The notes under the pieces: model-generated
Told to the model about the DNA's origin: nothing
Seen by the model: the letters and a program-made list of their open reading frames with translations, nothing else
Databases searched by the model: none
Shown: in pieces, positions 38,162-46,863 of the stretch
Position numbering within the stretch: position 1 is the first letter of the stretch
Layout: each line of letters opens with the position of its first letter
DNA from: Microbacterium sp.
GTDB lineage: Bacteria; Actinomycetota; Actinomycetes; Actinomycetales; Microbacteriaceae
DNA: 64,000 bases
Assembly: GCF_031179285.1 (NCBI RefSeq)
Contig: NZ_JAPSHY010000006.1
Coordinates: forward strand, 62,001 to 126,000
Reading direction: 5' to 3'
Made by a program: the position numbers and the translations under genes

Positions 38162-41100
38162 CTACTCGGTCGCCACCGTCACGACGGTGCGCACCGCGGA
38201 GTCGGCGTACTGCACGACGCCGAGGTAGCGGTCGCCTGCGGTGAGCCCGGTCCAGCTGAGCTCGTAGCTCGTCTTCTCACCGCGCGTCGCGTCGATCGGG
38301 TTCGGGGTCGCCGTGAACGCGCCCTCGCCGCCGGGGAGGACGTTGGCGTAGGTCATGTCCCACGTCATCGGGCCGCTGGTGGCGTACATGTTCGCCACCA
38401 CCAGGTAGGTGCCCGCGACCGGAGCATCGATCGTCACCTGCTCGTCGGCCGAGCCGGTCGCCGACTGCCATACCTGGTAGTAGCGCAGGTCGTCGGGCGA
38501 CACCACCCGATACACGGTGAGGTCGAGATCGCTGCCCTCATCGTCGGACGAGTCGAGGTCGAACCGCGAGAGCGTGGTGCCTTCCGGCACGGTCACGATC
38601 CACGACACGTCCTTGTTCTCGTCGCCCGAGTTCTCATCGCCCGAGTGGCCCTCGACCGGGTTGGCCGGATCGGTGAGCAGCTCGAACGGCGTCAGACCCG
38701 ACAGGTTGAGCGGCAGGTCGCCGTCCACTCCGGGCGTGATCTCGACGACGGTCGAGCCGTCGACACCGGTGCCCTCGACCTCGGCCGGAGCATCGGCCGT
38801 CACCGGGAACACCGCGATCGGCGAGCGCACCGTGTTCTTCTCGCTCGTCCAGGTGAGCGAACCGGTCGCCCACTGCTCGGCCGGGGCGCTCTGGTTGTCG
38901 AAGGTGACCGTGAAGGTCGCGGTCTCCCCCGCTGCGCCGAACGTGAGCATCGACGGTTCGATGGTCACATCGACACCCGCCACCTCGGCGGACGCGGTGA
39001 ACGTGCCCGCCTCGGTCGCCGTCACCGTCCGCGTCACCGACTGGGCGCTCGCCAGCGAGCCGATCGAGATCGACGCGAGGTTGAGGTCGCTCCCGTCGAT
39101 GGGCTCGATGCCGTTGAACTCGGCGAGACCCTTGCCCTCGATGAACGCCGCCCAGTCCGAGACGCCGTTGAGGTACAGCAGTCCCGGCTCGAAGTAGCGC
39201 GTCGGGTCGACGTGACCGGCCCCCTGCTCGAACGGGTTCGTGTTCGCCGAACCGTCGGCGAGCACCGTGTCGTACGCGGTCGTCATGAGCGCGGACTTCA
39301 CCTCGGCGGGCGTCGCGTTCGGTCGCTCGCCGAGATACAGCGCACCGAGTCCCGCCACGTGAGGGGACGCCATCGAGGTGCCGGAGAGGATGCCGAACGT
39401 CGGCTCCTCACCCGCTGCGTTGTGCTCTGCCGCGAGAATGGCGACACCGGGAGCGGCGACATCGGGCTTCATGACGTCGCTGCCGTCGGCGAGCATCGGA
39501 CCGCGGCTGGAGAATCCGGCGATCTGCGGCACCGGCGTGGTCTCGCCGGTGGTGTTCTCGCCGATCAGCGTGATCGGTCGGTCGACGCCGCCCTGCACGT
39601 AGGCGAGGACCGCCGCTCGGTGCGCTGCCGCGAGATGTACGGTCGGCACCGCGTGGAAGTCGTTGTCGAGCGAATCCGAACCGCCCGGCACGTTCACGAG
39701 CACCACGCCGATGCCGCCGGCATCCTTCACCACCTGCGACTTCTCGGCGCGCGCGTTGTTGCCGCGATCGCAGACCACGATGTGGCCGGCCACCTTCGCG
39801 GGGTCGAGCGTCCCCGGCAGGCACAGCTGCGCATCGACCGCCCCGGCGGCAGCGGCGTCACCGGCGTAGATCGACGGCCCTTCGACGGTCTCACCGAAGG
39901 GGACGCTCACCGAGGCACCTGCCTCTTCGAAACCGTCGAACCGGACGGTTCCCTCCCAGGTGGGGATGGTGGATGCCGCCACCGTCGTGTACCAGGGCGA
40001 CGCGTGGTCGGCTGTCGCGGAGTCGGGTCCGTCGTTGCCTGCGCTCACGGCGACGAACACGCCGGCGGCCGCGGCGTTGAGGAACGCGATGTCCTCGGGC
40101 GCGAGGACGGTGGTGGCGGCGCCGCCGCCGATCGAGTAGTTGATCACGTCGACGCCGTCGGCGACGGCCTGATCGATCGCAGCGACCAGGTCGCTCAACG
40201 CGCAGATGTCATCGGTGGTGACCGTCACATCGGGGCCGACGTAGCACGCCTTGTAGGCCGAGACCTTGGCGCCCGGCGCGACGCCGGACACGCGACCGAA
40301 GTCGACGCCTTCGACCGATGCCTCGACGCCGAAGTTGCCGACGGCGGTGCTCGCGGTGTGCGAGCCGTGTCCGTCGCCGTCGCGCGGCGAGAGGTAGTCG
40401 TGCTGGAAGTCGAAGCCCGCAGCCTCTGCACCGGCGTAGAAGTACTGACCGCCGATCAGCTTGCTGGAGTAGTCGCTCTTGTCCCAGTCCTGGCCCTCGA
40501 CCATCGGGGCCTGGAACTGACCGCCGTCGGCCTTGTCGAAGTAGACGTAGGTGCCGTCGGTGTACGGCTGGCTGCCCTTGTGACGGTTCTGCTGCTTCTT
40601 CTGCTTCTTGAGCTTCTTGCCGTCGAACGAGGGGTGCTCCGGGGCGATGCCGGTGTCGATGACACCGACGACGACGCCCTCACCCGCCCGGTCGACCCCG
40701 CCGGTCTGCTCCCATACACCGCCGCGTCCCTTGCGGTCATCGCCGAGGCCGAGGAAGTCCGTCGACGTCTGCGCGTCCGGGTGGCGGATCTCATCGGGGA
40801 AGACGCCGAGCACATCCTTCGAGGCGCGAAGCGCGTCGACCTGCTCACCGGTGAGGTCGGCGCTGAAGCCGTTGAGTGCCACCTGGTAGGTGGTGTCTGG
40901 GGTGACGCCGACCTGGTCGGCGAGGCTCTTCTGCTCCTTCTCGAGGTGCTTGACGTAGCGCTGCGAGTCATCGGACTTCGACTCGAGCTGCTCGCCGGGG
41001 GCCGGCTTCGTCGCCTCGATGCCTTCGACGTCGCCGGTGTAGCTCGCCAGCGGGTCGGCCTTCATCACGACGATGTAGTGCCCGGGCGTACCCTCGACCG

Positions 41101-41212
41101 GAACGGGATGTGTCACCTCCCCCGTGGTCGCGTAGCCTGCCGTAGCCGTCGAAGCGATGAACAGCGTGGCCAAGGTGGTGACCGCTGCCATCCGGAGGGG
41201 TGTTCGACCCAT
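38162..41212 (-). CDS. Secreted subtilisin-like serine protease (S8) with PA domain
   Basis: 1016 aa. A signal peptide (~1-30) is followed by an I9-type propeptide (~45-140, HYIVVMK...NGFSADL) and the S8 catalytic domain with Asp186 (GVIDTGIA), His282 (GHGSHTAS), Asn393 (AGND) and Ser613 (GTSMASPHVAG). A PA domain is inserted at ~435-560. The C-terminal part (~700-1016) is beta-rich, with a fibronectin-like region and a pre-peptidase C-terminal-like fold. No sortase or LPxTG tail is seen, so it is probably released or wall-associated. AGGAG lies 8 bases before the ATG. It has its own terminator and stands alone. Substrate unknown. Confidence 0.95.
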   Translation of the reverse strand: MGRTPLRMAAVTTLATLFIASTATAGYATTGEVTHPVPVEGTPGHYIVVMKADPLASYTGDVEGIEATKPAPGEQLESKSDDSQRYVKHLEKEQKSLADQVGVTPDTTYQVALNGFSADLTGEQVDALRASKDVLGVFPDEIRHPDAQTSTDFLGLGDDRKGRGGVWEQTGGVDRAGEGVVVGVIDTGIAPEHPSFDGKKLKKQKKQQNRHKGSQPYTDGTYVYFDKADGGQFQAPMVEGQDWDKSDYSSKLIGGQYFYAGAEAAGFDFQHDYLSPRDGDGHGSHTASTAVGNFGVEASVEGVDFGRVSGVAPGAKVSAYKACYVGPDVTVTTDDICALSDLVAAIDQAVADGVDVINYSIGGGAATTVLAPEDIAFLNAAAAGVFVAVSAGNDGPDSATADHASPWYTTVAASTIPTWEGTVRFDGFEEAGASVSVPFGETVEGPSIYAGDAAAAGAVDAQLCLPGTLDPAKVAGHIVVCDRGNNARAEKSQVVKDAGGIGVVLVNVPGGSDSLDNDFHAVPTVHLAAAHRAAVLAYVQGGVDRPITLIGENTTGETTPVPQIAGFSSRGPMLADGSDVMKPDVAAPGVAILAAEHNAAGEEPTFGILSGTSMASPHVAGLGALYLGERPNATPAEVKSALMTTAYDTVLADGSANTNPFEQGAGHVDPTRYFEPGLLYLNGVSDWAAFIEGKGLAEFNGIEPIDGSDLNLASISIGSLASAQSVTRTVTATEAGTFTASAEVAGVDVTIEPSMLTFGAAGETATFTVTFDNQSAPAEQWATGSLTWTSEKNTVRSPIAVFPVTADAPAEVEGTGVDGSTVVEITPGVDGDLPLNLSGLTPFELLTDPANPVEGHSGDENSGDENKDVSWIVTVPEGTTLSRFDLDSSDDEGSDLDLTVYRVVSPDDLRYYQVWQSATGSADEQVTIDAPVAGTYLVVANMYATSGPMTWDMTYANVLPGGEGAFTATPNPIDATRGEKTSYELSWTGLTAGDRYLGVVQYADSAVRTVVTVATE

Positions 41213-41347
41213 GTGGATGCTCCTGATTCTCCCGCGCAGCCTCGTTGCCGCACCGTCGACAACCTAATCGCGGTCCCGGATCCACACCAGACGCGGTGCC
41301 GATTCCTAGACGAAAGGGAGGGCGGGACTGTTCACTTTCGGCGACAG

Positions 41348-41359
41348 TAGGCTGAGGAA
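41348..41359 (+). promoter_or_regulatory. Leaderless-type promoter of the ECF S-component gene
   Basis: TAGGCT (41348-41353) then GAGGAA and the GTG at 41360. The GAGGAA is too near the start to be a standard ribosome site. Confidence 0.5.
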
Positions 41360-41902
41360 GTGACCCGCACCTCCACGCTCTCGACCCGTATGCTGCTCGT
41401 CTGCGCGGCGATCGGGGTGGCGACCGGCATCCTCGGCGGCGTCGCGGGACTTCTGACGATTCCGGTGCTCGCAGGACCGTTCTTCCTCTACGGTCTCGTG
41501 CTCGGATCGCACGTACTTCCGGGCATCATCGCGCAGGAGGTGCTCCGCCAGCCGCTCGTCGCGCTCGTCACGCACGTCGTCGCCGCGCTCATCGCGAGCG
41601 CGTTCAATCCGGCGTGGACGCTGCGCTTCATCGGCACCGCTCTGCTGTTCGGCGCCGTGCAGGAGGGCGTGGCCGCCCTCACCCGCTACCGCTCCTGGGG
41701 AGCGTGGCGCTTCTTCATCTCGGCGGCGGTGATCGGCGCGTTCGTCGCCGTCGTGGTCTACTTCGTCGCGCACCTGGGAGCGATGGTGCTCTGGACGCAG
41801 GTCGTCTACCTCGTGATCTCGGTGCTTGGTCCGATCGCGTGGACGGCGGTGGGCCTCGGCATCGGCTCCGCCCTGCGGCGCGCCGGCGTCGCGCGACGCT
41901 GA
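41360..41902 (+). CDS. ECF transporter S component, YkoE-like
   Basis: 180 aa from a GTG at 41360, 6 bases after TAGGCT. Five or six hydrophobic helices are seen (LLVCAAIGVATGILGGVAGLL, LVALVTHVVAALIASAF, FFISAAVIGAFVAVVVYFV, LVISVLGPIAWTAVGLGIG). The layout, with LPGIIAQEVLRQP after helix 2 and AVQEGVAALTRYRSWG in the middle, resembles YkoE, the substrate-binding subunit of the YkoEDC thiamine/hydroxymethylpyrimidine importer of Bacillus. The fused ATPase and T component lie downstream, after an intervening gene. No thiamine riboswitch is present. Specificity is inferred from family only. Confidence 0.75.
   Translation: MTRTSTLSTRMLLVCAAIGVATGILGGVAGLLTIPVLAGPFFLYGLVLGSHVLPGIIAQEVLRQPLVALVTHVVAALIASAFNPAWTLRFIGTALLFGAVQEGVAALTRYRSWGAWRFFISAAVIGAFVAVVVYFVAHLGAMVLWTQVVYLVISVLGPIAWTAVGLGIGSALRRAGVARR
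41881..41902 (+). repeat. 22-bp direct repeat, copy 1 (3' end of S-component gene)
   Basis: The last 22 bases of the S-component gene, including the stop codon, recur exactly at 42348-42369. The repeat contains the palindrome GCGTCGCGCGACGC. The two copies bracket the DUF4345 gene. Confidence 0.85.
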
Positions 41903-41941
41903 GTATCGATCGGTGACGGGCGGGCAGTCCCCCACAGTGAG

Positions 41942-41953
41942 TATGTTCGAAGA
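41942..41953 (+). promoter_or_regulatory. Leaderless-type promoter of the DUF4345 gene
   Basis: TATGTT (41942-41947) followed by 6 bases and the ATG at 41954. Confidence 0.5.
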
Positions 41954-42319
41954 ATGCGGACCACCATCCTTCGTACGGCGCTGTGGGGCATCTCCGGCGT
42001 CGCGGCATTGACCGGGGTGCTCGTCGCCCTCTTCGGCAATCGGGCGATCCCGGGTGCCACCGACCGAACGGACGCCAGCACCAGCAGCGTGCTGCGCTTC
42101 TATGCGGTCATCTGGGCAGCACAGGCCGTCACGATCGGGCGGGTGGCTGCGCGCCGTGAGCTCGATCATGACGAGATCGAGCGCATCGGGTGGCTCATGG
42201 CCGCCGGAGGCGCCGCCCGAAGTCTCGCGTGGTGGCGATCGGGACGACCGCATCCCCTCTTCCAGGCACTCACGGTGCAGGAACTGGCGATGCCGATCAT
42301 CGTGCGCCTGCTGCGCTGA
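41954..42319 (+). CDS. DUF4345 family small membrane protein
   Basis: 121 aa. It has three or four hydrophobic segments (LWGISGVAALTGVLVALFG; VLRFYAVIWAAQAVTIG; WLMAAGGAARSLAWW) with SSVLRFYAV and VQELAMPII as DUF4345 hallmarks. Function unknown. It has its own TATGTT promoter directly before the start and interrupts the expected S component-ATPase order. It is bracketed by an exact 22-bp direct repeat, so it may have been inserted into an ancestral operon. Confidence 0.75.
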   Translation: MRTTILRTALWGISGVAALTGVLVALFGNRAIPGATDRTDASTSSVLRFYAVIWAAQAVTIGRVAARRELDHDEIERIGWLMAAGGAARSLAWWRSGRPHPLFQALTVQELAMPIIVRLLR

Positions 42320-42347
42320 GATCGCGTCACCGCGAAGCGAGGCGTCA

Positions 42348-42369
42348 CGCCGGCGTCGCGCGACGCTGA
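42348..42369 (+). repeat. 22-bp direct repeat, copy 2
   Basis: Exact copy of the 3' end of the S-component gene (41881-41902), now non-coding, 14 bases before the DtxR-like box. Confidence 0.85.
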
Positions 42370-42382
42370 CTCGCGTGGCGGA

Positions 42383-42401
42383 TCAGGTAAGGCTCAGCTA
42401 A
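42383..42401 (+). promoter_or_regulatory. Candidate DtxR/IdeR iron box upstream of the ECF ATPase gene
   Basis: TCAGGTAAGGCTCAGCTAA matches the 19-base DtxR/IdeR consensus TTAGGTTAGSCTAACCTAA at 15 of 19 positions. It overlaps a possible -10, TAAGTT (42399-42404), a position where a bound regulator would repress. The start codon is 40 bases downstream. Confidence 0.45.
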
Positions 42402-42440
42402 GTTGGTGGGGTATTCGATCCGCCGACCCGGGGTTCCGCC

Positions 42441-44147
42441 GTGCGCACATCTGTGCCCCTGCTTCGCGTGCGTGACCTCTCGCTCACCCACGCGGATGCT
42501 GCGCACCCCTCACCCAGAGGCGTCTCCTTCGACATCGACGCCGGCGAGGTCGTGCTGCTGCTCGGCCCCTCCGGCTGCGGCAAGTCCACGCTGACCCTCG
42601 CGCTGAACGGGCTCATCCCCCACGCGCTGCCCGCCACGATGGTCGGCAGCGTCGAGGCCGGTGGGCTGGATACCGCGGTCACGGCCACGGCTGTGCTGAG
42701 CACGCGGGTCGGCATGGTGTTCCAGGATCCGGATGCGCAGATCGTGACCGGCACGGTCTACGACGAGGTCGCGTTCGGCCCCGAGAACCTGCTGCTGCCG
42801 CTCGACGAGGTACGACGCCGCACGGAGGACGCACTTCGCCGGGTGGGCCTGTGGTCGCGACGAGACGACAACCCCGATCGCCTCTCGGGAGGCGGGCGCC
42901 AGCGTCTCGCCATCGCGTGCGCCCTCGCGCTCGGCTCGCCCCTGATCGTGCTCGACGAACCGACGGCGAACCTCGACCCGCAGGGCATCGATGACGTCTA
43001 TGCCGCGCTCGCCGACGTGATCGCGGCCGGCGACCGGGCCGTGCTGCTCGTCGAGCACAACCTCGACGCCGCCATGCAGTTCGTCACCCGCACGATCGTG
43101 CTCGACCGGACGGGTGAGGTGGTCTTCGACGGGCCGGCATCGGACATCATCCGCGAGCACACCGACGAGCTGATCGAGATGGGTGTGTGGCTGCCGGCCG
43201 CGACATTGGCGGCCAGGCGACTGCGCGCCGACGGCGTCGACATCGACCCCCTTCCTCTCACGCCGCCGCAACTGCTGGAGGTGCTTGCCGCCCACGAACT
43301 GCAGGGGCCAGTCCCAGGGATCACCTCCGACCGATCCGATGCGGCGAGCGCCGACGCGATCCGACCGGACCCGATCGCGGAACCGATCATCCGCGCCCGG
43401 CAGCTCTCGGTCCGCCGAGGCCGCACCGAGATTCTCAGCGGGATCGACCTCGACATACACCGCGGCAGCCTCACCGCGATCGTCGGTGCCAACGGTGCCG
43501 GCAAGACCACCCTCCTCCAGGCGATTGCGGGGGTCGTCCCCCCGCCCCGGCACCGCGTCGACGTCGACGGCCTCGACGTCGGCGCCGCATCGCCGCGTGA
43601 CCTCGCCGCGCGCATCGGCTTCGTCTTCCAGAACCCGGAGCACCAGTTCATCGCCCACACCGTCTTCGATGAGCTCGCCCACGGCCTGCGCCTTCGGCAT
43701 GTGCCCGATGACGAGGTCCTCGAGCGCGTCGACGCGATGCTCCGGCGTTTCGGCCTGGAGGCGAAGTCCGGCATCCACCCGTTCCTCCTCTCGGGCGGCG
43801 AGAAGCGACGCCTCTCCGTCGGGACCGCCCTGATCGCCGAGCCGCGGGTGCTGGCCCTGGATGAACCGACGTTCGGGCAGGACAGGGCGAGAGCGTCCGA
43901 ACTTCTCGATCTGCTCGAGTCGCTGCGTGACGCGGGCACGACGATCGTGCTCGTTACCCACGACCTGCAACTCGTCGCCGATCACACGACGCACACGGTC
44001 GTGCTCACCGACGGACGGGTGCACGCCGCAGGGCCAACCGCGGAACTCTTCCGCGACGACGCGTCGTTCACGGGCGCAGGACTCCGGCTGCCGGCTCTTC
44101 ACCGGATGCTGCCGCCGGCCATGCGCGGAAGGATCCGAGAGGCATGA
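42441..44147 (+). CDS. ECF transporter fused double ATPase (YkoD/EcfA-A'-like)
   Basis: 568 aa from a GTG at 42441. Two ABC ATPase domains are in one chain. The first has Walker A GPSGCGKST (42-50), signature LSGGGRQRL and Walker B LIVLDEPTANLDP. The second (~315-565) has GANGAGKTT, LSGGEKRRL and VLALDEPTFGQD. Its energy drives substrate import through the T and S subunits. The stop overlaps the T-component ATG (ATGA at 44144), so both are translated together. The ribosome site before the GTG is weak. A DtxR-like box overlaps its promoter region, so iron may control expression (inference). Confidence 0.93.
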   Translation: MRTSVPLLRVRDLSLTHADAAHPSPRGVSFDIDAGEVVLLLGPSGCGKSTLTLALNGLIPHALPATMVGSVEAGGLDTAVTATAVLSTRVGMVFQDPDAQIVTGTVYDEVAFGPENLLLPLDEVRRRTEDALRRVGLWSRRDDNPDRLSGGGRQRLAIACALALGSPLIVLDEPTANLDPQGIDDVYAALADVIAAGDRAVLLVEHNLDAAMQFVTRTIVLDRTGEVVFDGPASDIIREHTDELIEMGVWLPAATLAARRLRADGVDIDPLPLTPPQLLEVLAAHELQGPVPGITSDRSDAASADAIRPDPIAEPIIRARQLSVRRGRTEILSGIDLDIHRGSLTAIVGANGAGKTTLLQAIAGVVPPPRHRVDVDGLDVGAASPRDLAARIGFVFQNPEHQFIAHTVFDELAHGLRLRHVPDDEVLERVDAMLRRFGLEAKSGIHPFLLSGGEKRRLSVGTALIAEPRVLALDEPTFGQDRARASELLDLLESLRDAGTTIVLVTHDLQLVADHTTHTVVLTDGRVHAAGPTAELFRDDASFTGAGLRLPALHRMLPPAMRGRIREA

Positions 44148-44950
44148 GCACCACCGTGGTCGATCCCTACGCCGGCACCCCTGTCTCGTCGCGGCGTCAG
44201 TTCCTGCACGGGCTGAACCCGCTGTCGAAGGTCGCAGCAGTGGCACCGGCGATGCTGCTGCTCATCTTCGTGCGAGACCTCGCCACCCCGGCGGCGTTCC
44301 TCGCGTTCGCCTCCCTCGTGATCCTGGTCGGCGCGCGGCTGAACCGGCGCACCGCTGCGCTGCTGCTGCTCGCACTGCCCCTCGGCGTGCTCGTGATCGG
44401 GTTCGGGTTCTCGCTGTGGGTGGATGCCGCCAACGTCGACAGCACGGCCCCCGTCATGCAGCTGGGCGGCTGGACCCTCTACTCCGGAGCCGTCGAGATC
44501 GGACTCGCCACGGGGCTGCGCCTCGGCGCGATCCTCGCCCTCGCCCTCATCGGCGGCCTCACCACGACGGGGCCCGACCTCGTGCGTGCGAGCGTGCAGC
44601 AGCTTGGGGTGCCGTACCGGATCGGGTACACGGCGCTGGCGGCCTTCCGCTTCCTCCCACGTTTCGGTCATGAGCTCTCCGTCATCCGGGCAGCCCATCG
44701 GGTACGCGGCCACCACGGCGGCAGGGGCCCGTTCGCACGCATCGCCCGCGGCTGGGGGTACATCGTGCCGCTGCTCGCGGGCGCGATCCGTCACGCCGAG
44801 CGCGTCGCGCTGGCGATGGACTCTCGCGCGTTCGGCGCGCACCCGACCCGCACCGAACGCCATCTCGTGCCCTTCCGTGCACGGGACTGGATCTTCATCG
44901 CGCTCTGCCTGGCGGCATCCGCCGCGATCTTCCTCACCCTGACCTCGTAG
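44144..44950 (+). CDS. ECF transporter transmembrane T component (EcfT/YkoC-like)
   Basis: 268 aa with four to five hydrophobic helices (AVAPAMLLLIFVRDL, TAALLLLALPLGVLVIGFGFSLWV, GLRLGAILALALIGGLTT, FIALCLAASAAIFLTL). The EcfT coupling segment is recognisable near residues 195-230 (RAHRVRGHH and ALAMDSRAFGAH), equivalent to the paired Ala-Arg-Gly motifs that contact the ATPases. ATG at 44144 overlaps the ATPase stop. The LuxR gene follows on the opposite strand with stops facing, 75 bp apart; the short palindrome CACCGGCCGGTG lies between them. Confidence 0.92.
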   Translation: MSTTVVDPYAGTPVSSRRQFLHGLNPLSKVAAVAPAMLLLIFVRDLATPAAFLAFASLVILVGARLNRRTAALLLLALPLGVLVIGFGFSLWVDAANVDSTAPVMQLGGWTLYSGAVEIGLATGLRLGAILALALIGGLTTTGPDLVRASVQQLGVPYRIGYTALAAFRFLPRFGHELSVIRAAHRVRGHHGGRGPFARIARGWGYIVPLLAGAIRHAERVALAMDSRAFGAHPTRTERHLVPFRARDWIFIALCLAASAAIFLTLTS

Positions 44951-45025
44951 ACGCACCGACCCGAAAACGAACGCATGGCGTACAGCAATCTGCTCACCGG
45001 CCGGTGTCAGATCGATCCCTCACGG

Positions 45026-46690
45026 TCAATCGTTCAGGCCGGAGATCAGGTGCCCGTGGAGGGCGACGGTGAGAGCCTCCTCCCGATTGCGCGCATCGAG
45101 CTTGCGATAGAGGCTCTTCAGATGCGTCTTCACGGTGTTCGTGGAAACGAAGAGTTCGGCGGCGATGTCGCTGAGCGCGCTCGTACGAGCGAGGGCTTGC
45201 AGGACCGCCAACTCGCGCGGCGTGAGTTTCGGCCGTTCCGGAATCGGGACAAGCGGTCGCGGAGCGCGCACACGGAGCAGGTCGCGCGCGCCGGCCTGTT
45301 CCAATCCCGCGCAGACGGCGTCGAAGTCGTCCTGCGGGAGAAGATGAGGCGCGATGCGCTGACCGGAACGACGCAGGACGGCTATCAGCTGTTGCAGGAC
45401 GGCAGAGGTTCGGCGGCCGAGGCCGGTGCGCAGCCCGACGGCAGCCTCGATACTCAGGGCCTCTGCCCGGGTGCGTGCACTCTGTGGATGCCCGGCAATG
45501 CTGCGAAGTTCTTTGAGCGCTTCGCTGGAACGACCGATCGCCAGCGCCAATCGTGCACGGTCGACCCGCGATTGGGGCGCATGCGGGGCATCAGCACGCA
45601 GCACGGTCGCAGCAGCGTCGAAGTTGCCGAGCGCGATGTGGAGCAAACTCTGGATGGATGTCAGGGTCTGACGAGCGAAACGTGACCTTCCGTCGGGCCC
45701 TCGCAGCACGACGAACTCCTCGAGTGCAGCGAGACCGTCGGATGGATTGCCCTCGAGAAAAGCCGTCAAGGCCTCGACATGTGCGATCGCCACCCAGTGC
45801 TCGACCGTCCTGCGATCGTGCCGCATCGCGGCGAGGTGAGCGCGCGCCACCGGGGTGTCGAAGCGCTCGAGCGCGAGGATCGCCTCCGCGAGACGGTAGA
45901 AGGTCCCGACGTGCGCACTGCGCTGGTCATCGGTCCAGGGGTCACCGCAGGCGAGCAGCACGTGCTCACCCGCCTCATTGAGGTTGCCGGCCAGCGCATG
46001 GATGCCGGCCACCATCGCCAGGCTCCCGAAACTCGACGGGTCCGACGGGCCGGCTTCGGCATAACCGCGTGTGAAGACGTGCAGCGCTTCCGACTCGTGA
46101 CCGCCGTAGTAAAGGCTCATACCGAGCTGGGTGAGGATGCGAGGCAGGTGGCCGGCCAGGAAAGAGGGCTCGTCGCGGATGTCATCCAGGGCACGCAGAC
46201 CGGCTTGTGCGGAGGCTACCGACGAGGATGTCTTGCCCATAAGCCGGAGGGCAGCGCTCTCGCCCGCGAGAACCATGGCGCGCTCCGCCGGACCGATGCG
46301 GTGCCGGTTCCGGCGCACGCCTGTCGCGGCGAGTCCGAAGAAGTAAGCCGCCTTCGCCCTGCGGAAGCCGTCACCGTTATAGGCGAGCCCGAGGGCCATT
46401 GCGAGCAACGGGCGTGACATCAGCTCGGCTGTCGTAAGGCGCTCCAGCGTTTCACGCAGTCGGTCGCGATGGCTGTCCTCGATCAGCTCGAACCATCCGA
46501 TGCGAAGCACCTCCACTGCGATGTCGAGTTCAGCGGCATCGATCGCCGCAGTGAACGCGTCACCGACAGAGCCGCGTTTCAGCGCTGCTCTCACTTCTGC
46601 GTCGGCGGGTTCAGGGATACTCGACAGCATCGCCGACGAGCCGTGGACGGTCGCGTTCGAGTGCGCTTCGGGTGGTTGTGTGATCGTCAT
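45026..46690 (-). CDS. LuxR-family transcriptional regulator with TPR-like sensor region
   Basis: 554 aa. Residues ~30-440 are alpha-helical and TPR-like, with helix pairs such as AKAAYFFGLAATG and ARAHLAAMRHDRR; no Walker motif is seen, so it is not a full MalT/LAL ATPase. The C-terminal ~65 residues are a clear LuxR helix-turn-helix (LTPRELAVLQALA, LFVSTNTVKTHLKSLYRKL). It lies downstream of the LAVTG surface-protein gene in the same direction but after a terminator. The start ATG at 46690 has no good Shine-Dalgarno. A TAGCAT -10 lies at 46742-46737. Confidence 0.88.
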   Translation of the reverse strand: MTITQPPEAHSNATVHGSSAMLSSIPEPADAEVRAALKRGSVGDAFTAAIDAAELDIAVEVLRIGWFELIEDSHRDRLRETLERLTTAELMSRPLLAMALGLAYNGDGFRRAKAAYFFGLAATGVRRNRHRIGPAERAMVLAGESAALRLMGKTSSSVASAQAGLRALDDIRDEPSFLAGHLPRILTQLGMSLYYGGHESEALHVFTRGYAEAGPSDPSSFGSLAMVAGIHALAGNLNEAGEHVLLACGDPWTDDQRSAHVGTFYRLAEAILALERFDTPVARAHLAAMRHDRRTVEHWVAIAHVEALTAFLEGNPSDGLAALEEFVVLRGPDGRSRFARQTLTSIQSLLHIALGNFDAAATVLRADAPHAPQSRVDRARLALAIGRSSEALKELRSIAGHPQSARTRAEALSIEAAVGLRTGLGRRTSAVLQQLIAVLRRSGQRIAPHLLPQDDFDAVCAGLEQAGARDLLRVRAPRPLVPIPERPKLTPRELAVLQALARTSALSDIAAELFVSTNTVKTHLKSLYRKLDARNREEALTVALHGHLISGLND

Positions 46691-46707
46691 TCTGGTGGGT
46701 TCGTCGA

Positions 46708-46742
46708 GGTCACCCCCAGAATGACCGATTGCCTCAATGCTA
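46708..46742 (-). promoter_or_regulatory. Promoter and possible operator of the LuxR gene
   Basis: Minus-strand TAGCAT (46742-46737) as -10, with CTTGAG about 16 bases upstream. An inverted pair GGTCA/TGACC (46708-46712 and 46722-46726) lies between -10 and start, a possible autoregulatory site. Confidence 0.35.
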
Positions 46743-46813
46743 GCCGCTTGCCGCTGCGCTCAAGGCTGGTCGACCCCGCGCGCCGCTCGCGTGGGCCGGT
46801 GATCCGGACGCGG

Positions 46814-46846
46814 CATCGCCCCCGCCGGAAAGTGGCGGGGGCGATG
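46814..46846 (-). terminator. Hairpin terminator after the LAVTG surface protein gene
   Basis: 13-base perfect arms CATCGCCCCCGCC and complement around a 7-base loop, 18 bases after the stop at 46864 on the minus strand. Confidence 0.75.
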
Positions 46847-46863
46847 TCCTGTCAGAAATCCGA

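Noticed and set aside
42316..42321. CTGAGA resembling part of a thiamine (TPP) riboswitch upstream of the ECF ATPase
   Set aside because: The rest of the THI element, including the conserved CCTGAT helix, is absent, and the bases coincide with the DUF4345 stop codon.
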